Virus record (IMG/VR): IMGVR_UViG_3300029319_000212 | Span: 1-34,493 of that record | Direction: 5' to 3' (one strand) | DNA length: 34,493 bases | Source: a virus | Shown: positions 25,502-30,877 of the stretch, piece after piece | How the letters are laid out: the number at the start of each line of letters is the position of its first letter | Position numbering within the stretch: position 1 is the first letter of the stretch | Program-made: the position numbers and the translations under genes | The notes under the pieces: generated by a model | Databases searched by the model: none | Told to the model about the DNA's origin: nothing | What the model saw: the letters and a program-made list of their open reading frames with translations, nothing else

Positions 25502-25786
25502 ATGCCAGAAGATTTTGTAGCAATACTAGGCGACCTTGGAGGCACGATGGCCTCGCTCGCTTTTGCTGGGTATCTGATTGTATATCTTCTGCGCGGTTTT
25601 GCCGAAGAGCGAAAAATACATCTGGATAAAGACAGTAGAAATGATGATGAACTTCGATCACTAATGCGTGAAAGCAATGCAGCTCTGATCAAAACAATGG
25701 AACAAACAAATATCACGCTTTCAGAAATGCGGGTAGCGATTAGCCAACTTCATGAATCAATTATGAACATGGAACGTAAATCTTAG
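25502..25786 (+). CDS. Holin-like small membrane protein
   Basis: 94 aa with one predicted membrane segment near the N-terminus (residues 12-31, LGGTMASLAFAGYLIVYLL). A charged helix and coiled-coil tail (35-94) follows. Directly downstream lie a secreted protein and an M15 endolysin, so a holin or pinholin role fits. A single membrane pass and long cytoplasmic coiled coil also resemble phage haemolysin XhlA-type proteins. A 27-base gap precedes it and the next ATG follows its stop without spacing. Confidence 0.6.
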   Translation: MPEDFVAILGDLGGTMASLAFAGYLIVYLLRGFAEERKIHLDKDSRNDDELRSLMRESNAALIKTMEQTNITLSEMRVAISQLHESIMNMERKS

Positions 25787-26098
25787 ATGAAAACGCTACT
25801 CGCCCTGCTGTTGCCCGCCACGCTCTACGCATCCGAACCCGCCGAACTGGAATACAAAACTGCGTATTTGTGGCAGTGGGTGACGGCTTGTGCGCAGGTA
25901 ATGGCACCAGAATTTGAACGCCAGGGCATGCCACGGCACTTTGCCATGAATTGGGCAGTCACGGGCTGTAGCTGTGTTATTGACGGCTTTCGTAAAGATT
26001 ATCCATTCGAAAGCATTATCCAATTAACATCTGAAGAACGTCGCGCTGCAGGCGCATTCTACGCAGATCAATGTGGAAAGGGCGAAATCACATTATGA
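25787..26098 (+). CDS. Secreted small protein in the lysis cassette
   Basis: 103 aa. Residues 1-15 form a classical signal peptide (MKTLLALLLPATLYA, cleavage before SEP), so the mature protein of about 88 aa should act in the periplasm. It has four cysteines (near residues 35, 64, 66 and 98) that may form disulfides, and no lipobox, so it is not a typical Rz1. The mature part is helical with LTSEERRAAGAFYADQC near the end. The family is not recognised. Position between a holin candidate and the endolysin suggests a lysis accessory or spanin-related role, or a superinfection factor. The end overlaps the endolysin start (ATGA). Confidence 0.6.
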   Translation: MKTLLALLLPATLYASEPAELEYKTAYLWQWVTACAQVMAPEFERQGMPRHFAMNWAVTGCSCVIDGFRKDYPFESIIQLTSEERRAAGAFYADQCGKGEITL

Positions 26099-26517
26099 TT
26101 GTAGACAGCACTGAAACTGTTGAATGTTCCAAGCACTTTAGCCGCGATGAGTTGAAGTGTTCGTTTGCGCCTGACGCGCCCGTGTTGATGGACTCGCTGT
26201 TCATGGCAGCCCTGGAAGAACTGCGTGAAGAGTGGGGGAAGCCGATGCACCTCAGTAGCGCATTTCGGACAGAAGAGCATCCGCGCGAGCGCACCAAGCC
26301 TATTAAATATGATCATCTGGGCAACCCACTGCCAAAGGGCGGTATGCATGCACGCGGACGCGCCGTAGATGTCCTAATCGCAGGTAGTGATGCTGTTGCG
26401 TTCTTACGGCTCGCGCTCAAGTATTTTTCAGGTGTGGGCCTAAGTCAGAAGGACAAAAATTGGTCAAATCGCTTCATACATTTGGATGACGGCAAACAAC
26501 GAATCTGGACGTACTGA
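26095..26517 (+). CDS. Endolysin, peptidase M15A-like
   Basis: 140 aa zinc peptidase of the M15A/VanY-like group, which cuts peptide cross-links in peptidoglycan. Motifs: SRDEL-x-CS (16-23), SSAFRTEEH (54-62), the first zinc pair in GGMHARGRAVDV (H85 and D92), and the last zinc histidine in FIHLDD (H129). The start is the ATG at 26095; an upstream in-frame ATG at 26071 lies inside the preceding gene. There is no signal peptide, so release should depend on a holin. Confidence 0.88.
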   Translation: MIVDSTETVECSKHFSRDELKCSFAPDAPVLMDSLFMAALEELREEWGKPMHLSSAFRTEEHPRERTKPIKYDHLGNPLPKGGMHARGRAVDVLIAGSDAVAFLRLALKYFSGVGLSQKDKNWSNRFIHLDDGKQRIWTY

Positions 26518-26675
26518 TGGAACTATTCAACGCAATTGTAGACAGTGGCGGGCTGGAGCTGATACTGGCAGCAACCGGCATGGGCGCAGCGATACCTGCT
26601 GTAGTCATGTATAAGAAGGTGCGCAAAGCAAAAGAAACCGGTGAGCAGGTCAAAAAACGCTTTGGCTTTTTTTAG
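26517..26675 (+). CDS. Small membrane protein (52 aa), possible second holin
   Basis: 52 aa coupled to the endolysin by a one-base stop/start overlap. It has one hydrophobic segment (about 12-32, LELILAATGMGAAIPAVVMY) followed by a basic tail (KKVRKAKETGEQVKKRFGFF). Such a membrane span plus a cationic C-terminus fits a holin, antiholin or other small lysis modulator; no named family is recognised. It is the last gene of the rightward late operon, and its final codons overlap a possible terminator. Confidence 0.65.
   Translation: MELFNAIVDSGGLELILAATGMGAAIPAVVMYKKVRKAKETGEQVKKRFGFF
26652..26673 (+). terminator. Candidate terminator ending the late operon
   Basis: Six A's, a bulged C, a GC/GC pair around TTTG, then a run of seven T's can form an A-U-rich hairpin with a U-tract. 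The hairpin is weak, but it lies exactly where rightward late and leftward integrase transcription must be separated. It overlaps the end of the last coding region. Confidence 0.35.
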
Positions 26676-26682
26676 GCTTTGT

Positions 26683-26885
26683 TTGTTGTCAGTGTTGCCA
26701 GTGTGGACAGTAACCGTTTGGCTAGTCTTTGTTGCGCTAAGTTACTGTAATTATTGGTAGCAGAGGGGAGACTTGAACTCCCGACCTTGCGATTATGAAT
26801 CGTAAATCCACAGAGCCGCTAGCCCGCTGACTGTCTAGCTTTGACCGACTGACAACAAGTTGTGTTGCCAATGGATTGACAACAC
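26683..26885. other. attP: attP region with core and five arm-type repeats
   Basis: A tRNA-like core (26755 to about 26804) lies just downstream of the integrase gene. It is flanked by five 9-bp sites of consensus [TG]TGTTG[TC]CA: 26683-26691 and 26692-26700 on the left; 26850-26858 (reverse), 26862-26870 and 26877-26885 (reverse) on the right. The outer sites include a perfect 11-bp inverted repeat (26683-26693 with 26848-26858). Core plus distal repeated sites is the architecture of lambda-type attP, where integrase binds arm sites with its N-terminal domain. No host boundary is in the window, so the crossover point is inferred. Confidence 0.8.
26755..26828 (-). tRNA. tRNA-Met(CAU)-like sequence, 3' half intact (attP core)
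   Basis: Read leftward it has an anticodon stem-loop with CAU (complement at 26795-26797) in a TTCATAA loop. It also has a perfect T-stem (GGGAG 26766-26770 with CTCCC 26778-26782) around TTCAAGT, a 3' acceptor strand CTCTGCT, discriminator A and an encoded CCA. The 5' half is poor: a possible acceptor strand AGCGGGC pairs only with two G-U and one mismatch, and no D-stem forms. It is therefore probably a piece of the host tRNA gene used for integration, not a working phage tRNA. Confidence 0.55.
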
Positions 26886-27953
26886 TTAGAGCTTATTCAC
26901 TAGATCTTGCACTTCGACAGTCTGGCTATTCAAGTAGCCCAGCGTTGTGGTTAGTTGCTGGTGCCGTAGTAGCTTCTGAACAAGCACAGGCGACTCACCC
27001 GCAGCGAGTAATTCCGTAGCCACGGTAGCCCGAAAGCCGTGCAATACCTTTGGCCCTTTCAAGCCTAGTTGATCCAACATCTTCTGAAAGCTGTGCCCTG
27101 CACTGCTGTAGTCTCGCCAGAACTTTCCGCCAGAACCATCATCACAGACAAACACTTCGCCGTCATGCGCTTCTGCGTCTAGAAACTGACGCAGCGGTCT
27201 GGCTACCGGCAGGATTGCATCCGCTCTGCCTTTTGTCTGCCAATCTTTATTGCTTTCCAGCCAAATGCCTTGGTGGCTGATGTGGTTCCAACGTAGGTGG
27301 ATCAACTCGCTGGCCCGCATGCCGGTGTAGCGGAACAGGTAGAACGCCCTACGAAGCACCAAGAAGCGCCGTGAACCGGTTTCTGTCAGCTTGCGTTCGA
27401 TGTACTCGCGCATCAGCTCCAACTGGTCACGGCTCCAGGTCTGCGGCACTACCGTGACGGCGCGGAGCTGCTTCAGTTTGTAAGGCCGGTCAACCAGTTC
27501 TTCTTCAAAAGCCCAGTTAAAAAAGCGCTGCACATTTCGGATGTGGTGGTTGATCGTGCGGTCATTTAGGCCACGCTGTCGCTCCTGGGCGATGTAGTTA
27601 TCAAGCTGACTGCGCTGGTAGTCTTGAACACAAGGATTGCCGTTCGCCTGTTGCCAGCGTTTCAGACTGTCGCCGTAGGTGTAAACCGTTCTTGGGCTGT
27701 TGCGGGTTTTACAGTGACCTAGAAAGCGCTCAACTGCCTTCTGGAAGGTTACTAGCGTGCCTTCGTTCTGTAGCCCTAGTTCTTGACGAAGCGCTTCCAA
27801 ACGTTCGGACAGAATCAGCGCCCGCTCCTGTGGGCTCATGCCGACAAACTCTGCCGCTGTGCCTAGCTTCTTACGAATCCGCTTACCGCCAACGTAGAGC
27901 TGCGCAATGTGAATGCCGCGCTGCTTGTTAAACGTGACCGTCTGCCGCTTCAC
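26886..27953 (-). CDS. int: Tyrosine recombinase (integrase)
   Basis: 355 aa. Catalytic residues are complete: R213 in TGMRASEL, a likely K near 241, H305 and R308 in HGFRAT, H331 in LLRH, and nucleophile Y340 in GYLN. The N-terminal part (1-60) carries a basic arm-binding-like region, and residues 70-160 a SAM-like core-binding domain with TINHHIRNVQRFFNWA. It starts at GTG 27953 without a Shine-Dalgarno; an in-frame TAA lies four codons upstream, so no longer start is available. attP follows directly after the stop. Start and candidate promoter positions suggest a leaderless mRNA. No excisionase is recognised. Confidence 0.95.
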   Translation of the reverse strand: MKRQTVTFNKQRGIHIAQLYVGGKRIRKKLGTAAEFVGMSPQERALILSERLEALRQELGLQNEGTLVTFQKAVERFLGHCKTRNSPRTVYTYGDSLKRWQQANGNPCVQDYQRSQLDNYIAQERQRGLNDRTINHHIRNVQRFFNWAFEEELVDRPYKLKQLRAVTVVPQTWSRDQLELMREYIERKLTETGSRRFLVLRRAFYLFRYTGMRASELIHLRWNHISHQGIWLESNKDWQTKGRADAILPVARPLRQFLDAEAHDGEVFVCDDGSGGKFWRDYSSAGHSFQKMLDQLGLKGPKVLHGFRATVATELLAAGESPVLVQKLLRHQQLTTTLGYLNSQTVEVQDLVNKL

Positions 27954-27961
27954 AATATTTA

Positions 27962-27993
27962 ATTATCGAAACATTTGTGGGGGGGGGGGACAA
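27962..27993 (-). promoter_or_regulatory. Candidate integrase promoter containing an 11-G tract
   Basis: On the minus strand, TTGTCC (27988-27993, -35-like) and GATAAT (27962-27967, -10-like, 5 of 6 to consensus) are separated by 20 bases. Nine of the eleven C's (G's 27979-27989 on the plus strand) lie in that spacer. The predicted start would be within a few bases of the GTG at 27953. A homopolymer between -35 and -10 changes promoter strength when its length slips. Confidence 0.45.
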
Positions 27994-28011
27994 CTTTGTA
28001 ACACTTTGAAT

Positions 28012-28036
28012 AAACGACTGCCGAAGCAGGCCGTTT
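28012..28036 (-). terminator. Hairpin terminator after the repressor gene
   Basis: Immediately beyond the repressor stop, the minus strand forms AAACG...CGTTT, an internal loop, and CTGC-TTCG-GCAG with a C(UUCG)G tetraloop. The U-run after it is weak (ATTC), so termination may be partial, letting some transcripts continue into the integrase gene. Confidence 0.5.
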
Positions 28037-28037
28037 C

Positions 28038-28451
28038 TTACATGACAGCGCTATCTGTCCGCAACGGTACGATTTTGCTGTTCGTGCGTTTCGTTACTGT
28101 CCCCAAGTCTTTTTTTAGTTGCTGCTCCAATAAAGCGTTTTTTTCTTTCAACAGCGCGATTACTTCATCTTTGCTAGCTAGCAGCTCATCACGCAAGTCC
28201 GTAGCCTGCTCTTTTTCTACTGCCGATGTCGGCAAATACGGCTCACCTTCGCCCTTCATCAGCCATTCCGTATTGTAACCATTTTTGACCGCGTTCATTA
28301 ACATTGTTGGGGAAACATTCCGTTGCCCTTTCAAGACTACAGTCAAATGACTTGGATGCACTCCCCAGTCTCTGGCTAATGCGGACTTGTTTCCACCTTT
28401 TTGCCGCACATAGAAATTTATTCGCTCAATGATTTCAGTGTTTTCTGCCAT
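28038..28451 (-). CDS. CI-like lysogeny repressor without S24 peptidase domain
   Basis: 137 aa from the ATG at 28451. Residues 19-45 form a helix-turn-helix (KSALARDWGVHPSHLTVVL). The segment NGYNTEWLMKGEGEPY (58-72) is the hallmark of the phage CI repressor N-terminal domain. Residues 80-115 form a Glu/Lys/Leu coiled coil for dimerisation. The Ala-Gly cleavage site and Ser/Lys catalytic domain of lambda-type CI are absent, so RecA-stimulated self-cleavage is not expected. It is divergent from the Cro-like gene, with an operator-like region between. A frame extension above 28451 lacks support. Confidence 0.85.
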   Translation of the reverse strand: MAENTEIIERINFYVRQKGGNKSALARDWGVHPSHLTVVLKGQRNVSPTMLMNAVKNGYNTEWLMKGEGEPYLPTSAVEKEQATDLRDELLASKDEVIALLKEKNALLEQQLKKDLGTVTKRTNSKIVPLRTDSAVM

Positions 28452-28587
28452 ACATGGCCCACGCAGATAAAAATTGTACTTGAAAGTAATCCGCTGTTTA
28501 CATAAAGTCATGAACAAGCTTTAAACTTTTGCAAACAACATTAGCTTCGATAAAAAACAATCATACACAGAAGCAACTCCTTTGCCA
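28452..28587. promoter_or_regulatory. Genetic switch: divergent promoters and operator-like repeats
   Basis: Between repressor and Cro-like genes. Leftward, TACAAT (28473-28478) fits a -10 with a weak -35 near 28497-28502. Rightward, TTGCAA (28529-28534) and A-rich -10-like GATAAA/TAAAAA (28549-28556) are weaker. A dyad TACTT-GA-AAGTA (28477-28488) overlaps the leftward promoter. AAAGT half-sites occur at 28483, 28504 and, inverted, 28525, exactly 21 bp apart, i.e. on the same DNA face. These are likely operators for the two regulators. Confidence 0.6.
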
Positions 28588-28785
28588 ATGAATTTGTTGA
28601 AAGAGTGCCAGTTTTATGGCGTCCGTGTGAGACAGTTAGCCGACGCCAGCGGCTTTACCCAGTCGTATGTACGCCAGGTACTGCTGAATGAACGACGAAA
28701 TGACGAAATCAAACAGTTAGCGCACGCGGCTTTACACAACCGCAAGGAAGAATTGCTAACCGCGCTCTTAAAGGAGTCCGCATGA
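28588..28785 (+). CDS. Cro-like helix-turn-helix protein
   Basis: 65 aa from the ATG at 28588; a TTG two codons upstream is possible. Residues 11-35 (VRVRQLADASGFTQSYVRQVL) form a helix-turn-helix, followed by two short helices. Divergent orientation to the CI-like gene, small size and first place in the rightward early operon fit a Cro-type repressor that shuts off CI. There is no good ribosome site before the start. Its last codons (KESA-stop) contain the ribosome site of the next gene. Confidence 0.72.
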   Translation: MNLLKECQFYGVRVRQLADASGFTQSYVRQVLLNERRNDEIKQLAHAALHNRKEELLTALLKESA

Positions 28786-28982
28786 CTGACCTGTCTGCTG
28801 AACTCGCGGAGATCAAGGCTCTGTTACATGGCCTACGCATGGATGTGAATCATCTGGCGAAGTCTCAAGGGCTGCCGCTGATGACGCATAACTTGAAAGA
28901 GCGTGCGCAGAAACAGCGGTTAGCTGATTTAGAATCAGCTCTAGACTCTGTGCGTAAGGCGCAGAATCTAGGGTACGACTGA
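28782..28982 (+). CDS. Hypothetical early protein (66 aa)
   Basis: 66 aa, helical and charged, with two heptad-like stretches (3-25 and 38-62) that could form a coiled coil. It has an excellent ribosome site (AAGGAG, 28771-28776) inside the preceding gene and an ATGA overlap. No motif beyond the helices is visible and I do not recognise it. Early-operon position suggests a regulator or host-takeover peptide, unproven. Confidence 0.65.
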   Translation: MTDLSAELAEIKALLHGLRMDVNHLAKSQGLPLMTHNLKERAQKQRLADLESALDSVRKAQNLGYD

Positions 28983-29040
28983 CCTCACCGGCCCGCCGAC
29001 GCCGCATCAGCGCCCACCTGTTGAAAGTCGGCCACACACT

Positions 29041-29123
29041 TGGGAAGGAAACACCGTTTTTTATGGGCGGAGGGGTCTGCCCGCAGCTTAACGGTGTGCA
29101 GACATTGAACAGTCGCCTTCCCA
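29041..29123 (+). ncRNA. Structured RNA element upstream of the zinc-finger gene group
   Basis: Three nested perfect or near-perfect helices: TGGGAAGG 29041-29048 with CCTTCCCA 29116-29123 (8 bp); ACACCGTT 29051-29058 with AACGGTGT 29090-29097 (8 bp); and GGGCGGA 29065-29071 with TCTGCCC 29076-29082 (7 bp with one G-U) closed by a GGGG loop. The interval codes for nothing recognisable. The base of the structure is 11 bases before the GGAG of the next gene, so it may be a leader that controls translation or transcription. Being a free small RNA is also possible. Confidence 0.5.
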
Positions 29124-29145
29124 CCACCATACATGGAGTTGCTCA

Positions 29146-29307
29146 ATGACCCGCGTTGAATACCTGTTTGATTTAGAAGTGCAAAGCACAAAGTCCCGCC
29201 TACTTAGACCCGTCAAGCCTTACCAACTACGACGCCTTTACTGGTGGGTCCGCCTGAAGTACCTGACGGTCAAGTGGTGGTGGCGTAACCGCAGGAGGGC
29301 GGTGTGA
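29146..29307 (+). CDS. Hypothetical basic early protein (53 aa)
   Basis: 53 aa with GGAG at 29134-29137 and ATG nine bases later. The composition is striking: many Arg/Lys and six Trp (YWW and KWWW clusters), so it is strongly cationic and amphipathic. It lacks a signal peptide. Its stop overlaps a GTG start (GTGTGA), which couples it to the next zinc-binding gene. Function is not recognised; nucleic-acid or membrane contact is possible from composition. Confidence 0.62.
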   Translation: MTRVEYLFDLEVQSTKSRLLRPVKPYQLRRLYWWVRLKYLTVKWWWRNRRRAV

Positions 29308-29639
29308 CCGAAGAACAGGTCGAAGAGTCACGGCTGCGGGCTCAGTTTCGCTTCCAAGCGTTTTTAGATGAGACGGCAAGGCTGGAGCGACAGAACAAGT
29401 ATTGGGACAACCAGGCGCGTTACGCACTAAAGCGCATCTGTTTTCTGTACGAGTGCAGTGATTGCGGCAAGCTAGTAGGCGCGAAGCACGCGCTAAACTG
29501 TCCAGACCGTGACTTGACACCCGTGATGCCGTCAGAACTGTCACTGAGTGAGCGCCTGCAGCGTCGCGAAGATATATTCAACGATTGGAACTGGGATTAC
29601 GACGCCAACGTTGCCAAACTTGCGGAGTTGCTGACTTGA
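29304..29639 (+). CDS. Early protein with a small zinc-binding cysteine motif
   Basis: 111 aa, GTG start overlapping the previous stop. The N-terminus (1-50) is a charged helix. Around residues 52-72 the motif C-x5-C-x2-C with a following H-x4-C (CFLYECSDCGK...HALNC) resembles a zinc ribbon. The C-terminal part is acidic with several Asp/Asn. The family is not recognised. The stop overlaps the next TTG start (TTGA), so three small genes here are translationally linked. Confidence 0.65.
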   Translation: MTEEQVEESRLRAQFRFQAFLDETARLERQNKYWDNQARYALKRICFLYECSDCGKLVGAKHALNCPDRDLTPVMPSELSLSERLQRREDIFNDWNWDYDANVAKLAELLT

Positions 29640-29887
29640 AGCGCCTGAGTGAGCGTTTGAGTGAGCGGCTGGCACAGCGTGACATGTCACGATTGGCGCT
29701 GGAACCCGCCAGACCAGCCGCTACGCAGCCTACTGGCAAAAACTTGGACATAAGCGTGACATGTCACGATTCAAAACTGCGCTATTGCCCTGGTTGCGAT
29801 AACTACAAAACGCCGAAACCACCACTTTGGGTATTTGGTAGCAAGGTCTGTCGTTTCTGTCAGCGAATGAGCCGCCTTGGCCGGTGA
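29636..29887 (+). CDS. Zinc-finger-like early protein carrying two palindromic DNA elements
   Basis: 83 aa from a TTG at 29636 overlapping the previous stop (TTGA); this choice gives the same coupling seen elsewhere. The N-terminus repeats RLSERLSERLAQR, a basic amphipathic helix. The C-terminus contains YCPGCDNYKTPK and VCRFCQR, a four-cysteine zinc ribbon (C-x2-C...C-x2-C) common in small phage proteins. The DNA holds two copies of a 19-bp palindromic element in different reading frames. The end overlaps the next gene by 11 bases. Confidence 0.68.
   Translation: MKRLSERLSERLAQRDMSRLALEPARPAATQPTGKNLDISVTCHDSKLRYCPGCDNYKTPKPPLWVFGSKVCRFCQRMSRLGR
29676..29771. repeat. Pair of identical 19-bp palindromic elements
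   Basis: AGCGTGACATGTCACGATT occurs at 29676-29694 and 29753-29771, with a perfect 14-bp palindrome CGTGACATGTCACG at its heart (29678-29691 and 29755-29768). The copies are 77 bp apart and lie in different codon phases: the first reads R-D-M-S-R, the second V-T-C-H-D. Conservation is therefore of DNA, not protein. It looks like a binding site for a dimeric protein. Confidence 0.85.
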
Positions 29888-30731
29888 AAAGAATCGAACT
29901 TGCTTCCCAAAGCCCTGCGTCTGGTGTGGGAAGGAGTTTACACCACGGGAAGCCAAGATAAGGCATTGCAGTCGCAAATGTGGCTATCTTAACGTAAGCC
30001 GCGAACAGCGAGCTAGGAAGATGAAACGCTGCGTTCAGTGCGAGCGGATGTTCTATAACAGGAACAGCAACGCTAAGTATTGCAACCAGGACTGCTATTA
30101 CGAAGCCGCAAGGTCTAGGCGCGTCAAGAACTACATGGGCTGGACAGCACAGCAAGTCCAGTGTCCGCACTGTACAGCGTTTTTCACGCAGCGCAGTGTC
30201 AACCATAAATACTGTACGCGGAGCTGCTACAAAGCCATGAAGCGGCACCAGACGTACATCCGTCTGAAGGCCACCAGCCGCACCGAGTGCAAGCACTGCT
30301 TGCAACCGCTGAAGGAACTCGGCCGCGTCTTCTGCAGTAAGAAATGTAGTGACAAGCATAAGTACATCGCCCACCAGATTTATCAAATAAAGTGCGCGAT
30401 TTGTGGGACTGAGTTCAAGACCAAGAAGAAGCACAGACTGCACTGCAGTAAAAGCTGCAGTAACAAGGCGACGAACCGCAAGAAGGCCGATGAAGCCGCC
30501 ATGCGGCAAGAAGCGTATCACAAGCGTGAGGGGCGCTTGCGTGAGACGATGGAAAGGCGGGTCAAGCACAGTAAGATGATGCCACTGGAAACCGCTCATG
30601 CTGATGCGATCAAGGCATTCCTACAGCGTGGTGGCACCATAAAGCAGTTTCAGCCACAGGATGCAGAGCAGGCGAATACCGCTGTACCCGAAAACTTTTG
30701 GTCCTTCGACCAGTACGACCTAGAAATTTAA
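29877..30731 (+). CDS. Protein with five tandem zinc-finger modules
   Basis: 284 aa from TTG 29877, the only start that keeps the first module. Five consecutive modules of pattern C-x2-C-x(10-14)-[HYF]C-x3-C: CVWC...HCSRKC (about 14-35), CVQC...YCNQDC (52-73), CPHC...YCTRSC (95-117), CKHC...FCSKKC (138-158) and CAIC...HCSKSC (173-195). Each repeats a [KR]-x-C-S/T-x-x-C end, like treble-clef or FCS/MYM-type fingers found singly in phage endonucleases and regulators. The modules are spaced about 20-43 residues apart by basic linkers. The C-terminus (196-284) is a charged helix and a short domain. It probably binds DNA or RNA. Other zinc genes lie directly upstream. Confidence 0.75.
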   Translation: MAGEKNRTCFPKPCVWCGKEFTPREAKIRHCSRKCGYLNVSREQRARKMKRCVQCERMFYNRNSNAKYCNQDCYYEAARSRRVKNYMGWTAQQVQCPHCTAFFTQRSVNHKYCTRSCYKAMKRHQTYIRLKATSRTECKHCLQPLKELGRVFCSKKCSDKHKYIAHQIYQIKCAICGTEFKTKKKHRLHCSKSCSNKATNRKKADEAAMRQEAYHKREGRLRETMERRVKHSKMMPLETAHADAIKAFLQRGGTIKQFQPQDAEQANTAVPENFWSFDQYDLEI

Positions 30732-30860
30732 AGCTACCGGCTAAGGTGTTTGTGCGGTCCTCCCACTGGCGTAATCTCACCAGTCAAATCGCACTACTCA
30801 TGTGGCACTGAAGCAATACGCACGAGCATTAGTCTGTCGAGTGCAACGCTGTCGGTAGCT
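30732..30860 (+). ncRNA. Structured intergenic element (branched RNA)
   Basis: It occupies the gap between two genes. The outer helix AGCTACCG (30732-30739) pairs perfectly with CGGTAGCT (30853-30860) and starts on the base after the upstream stop codon. Inner helices: TTGTGCG 30750-30756 with CGCACGA 30819-30825 (7 bp with one G-U), enclosing ACTGG 30765-30769 with CCAGT 30780-30784; and AGC-A-TT 30825-30830 with AA-C-GCT 30845-30850 (one mismatch, shares base 30825). The next ATG (30878) lacks a clear ribosome site, so the element may control its translation. Alternatively it is a processed RNA. Confidence 0.4.
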
Positions 30861-30877
30861 CCGAATTCATCTATTGA

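Noticed and set aside
26755-26828. A functional phage-encoded tRNA-Met
   Set aside because: The anticodon and T arms are good, but the acceptor pairing is poor and no D-stem forms; position beside the integrase fits an attachment core better.
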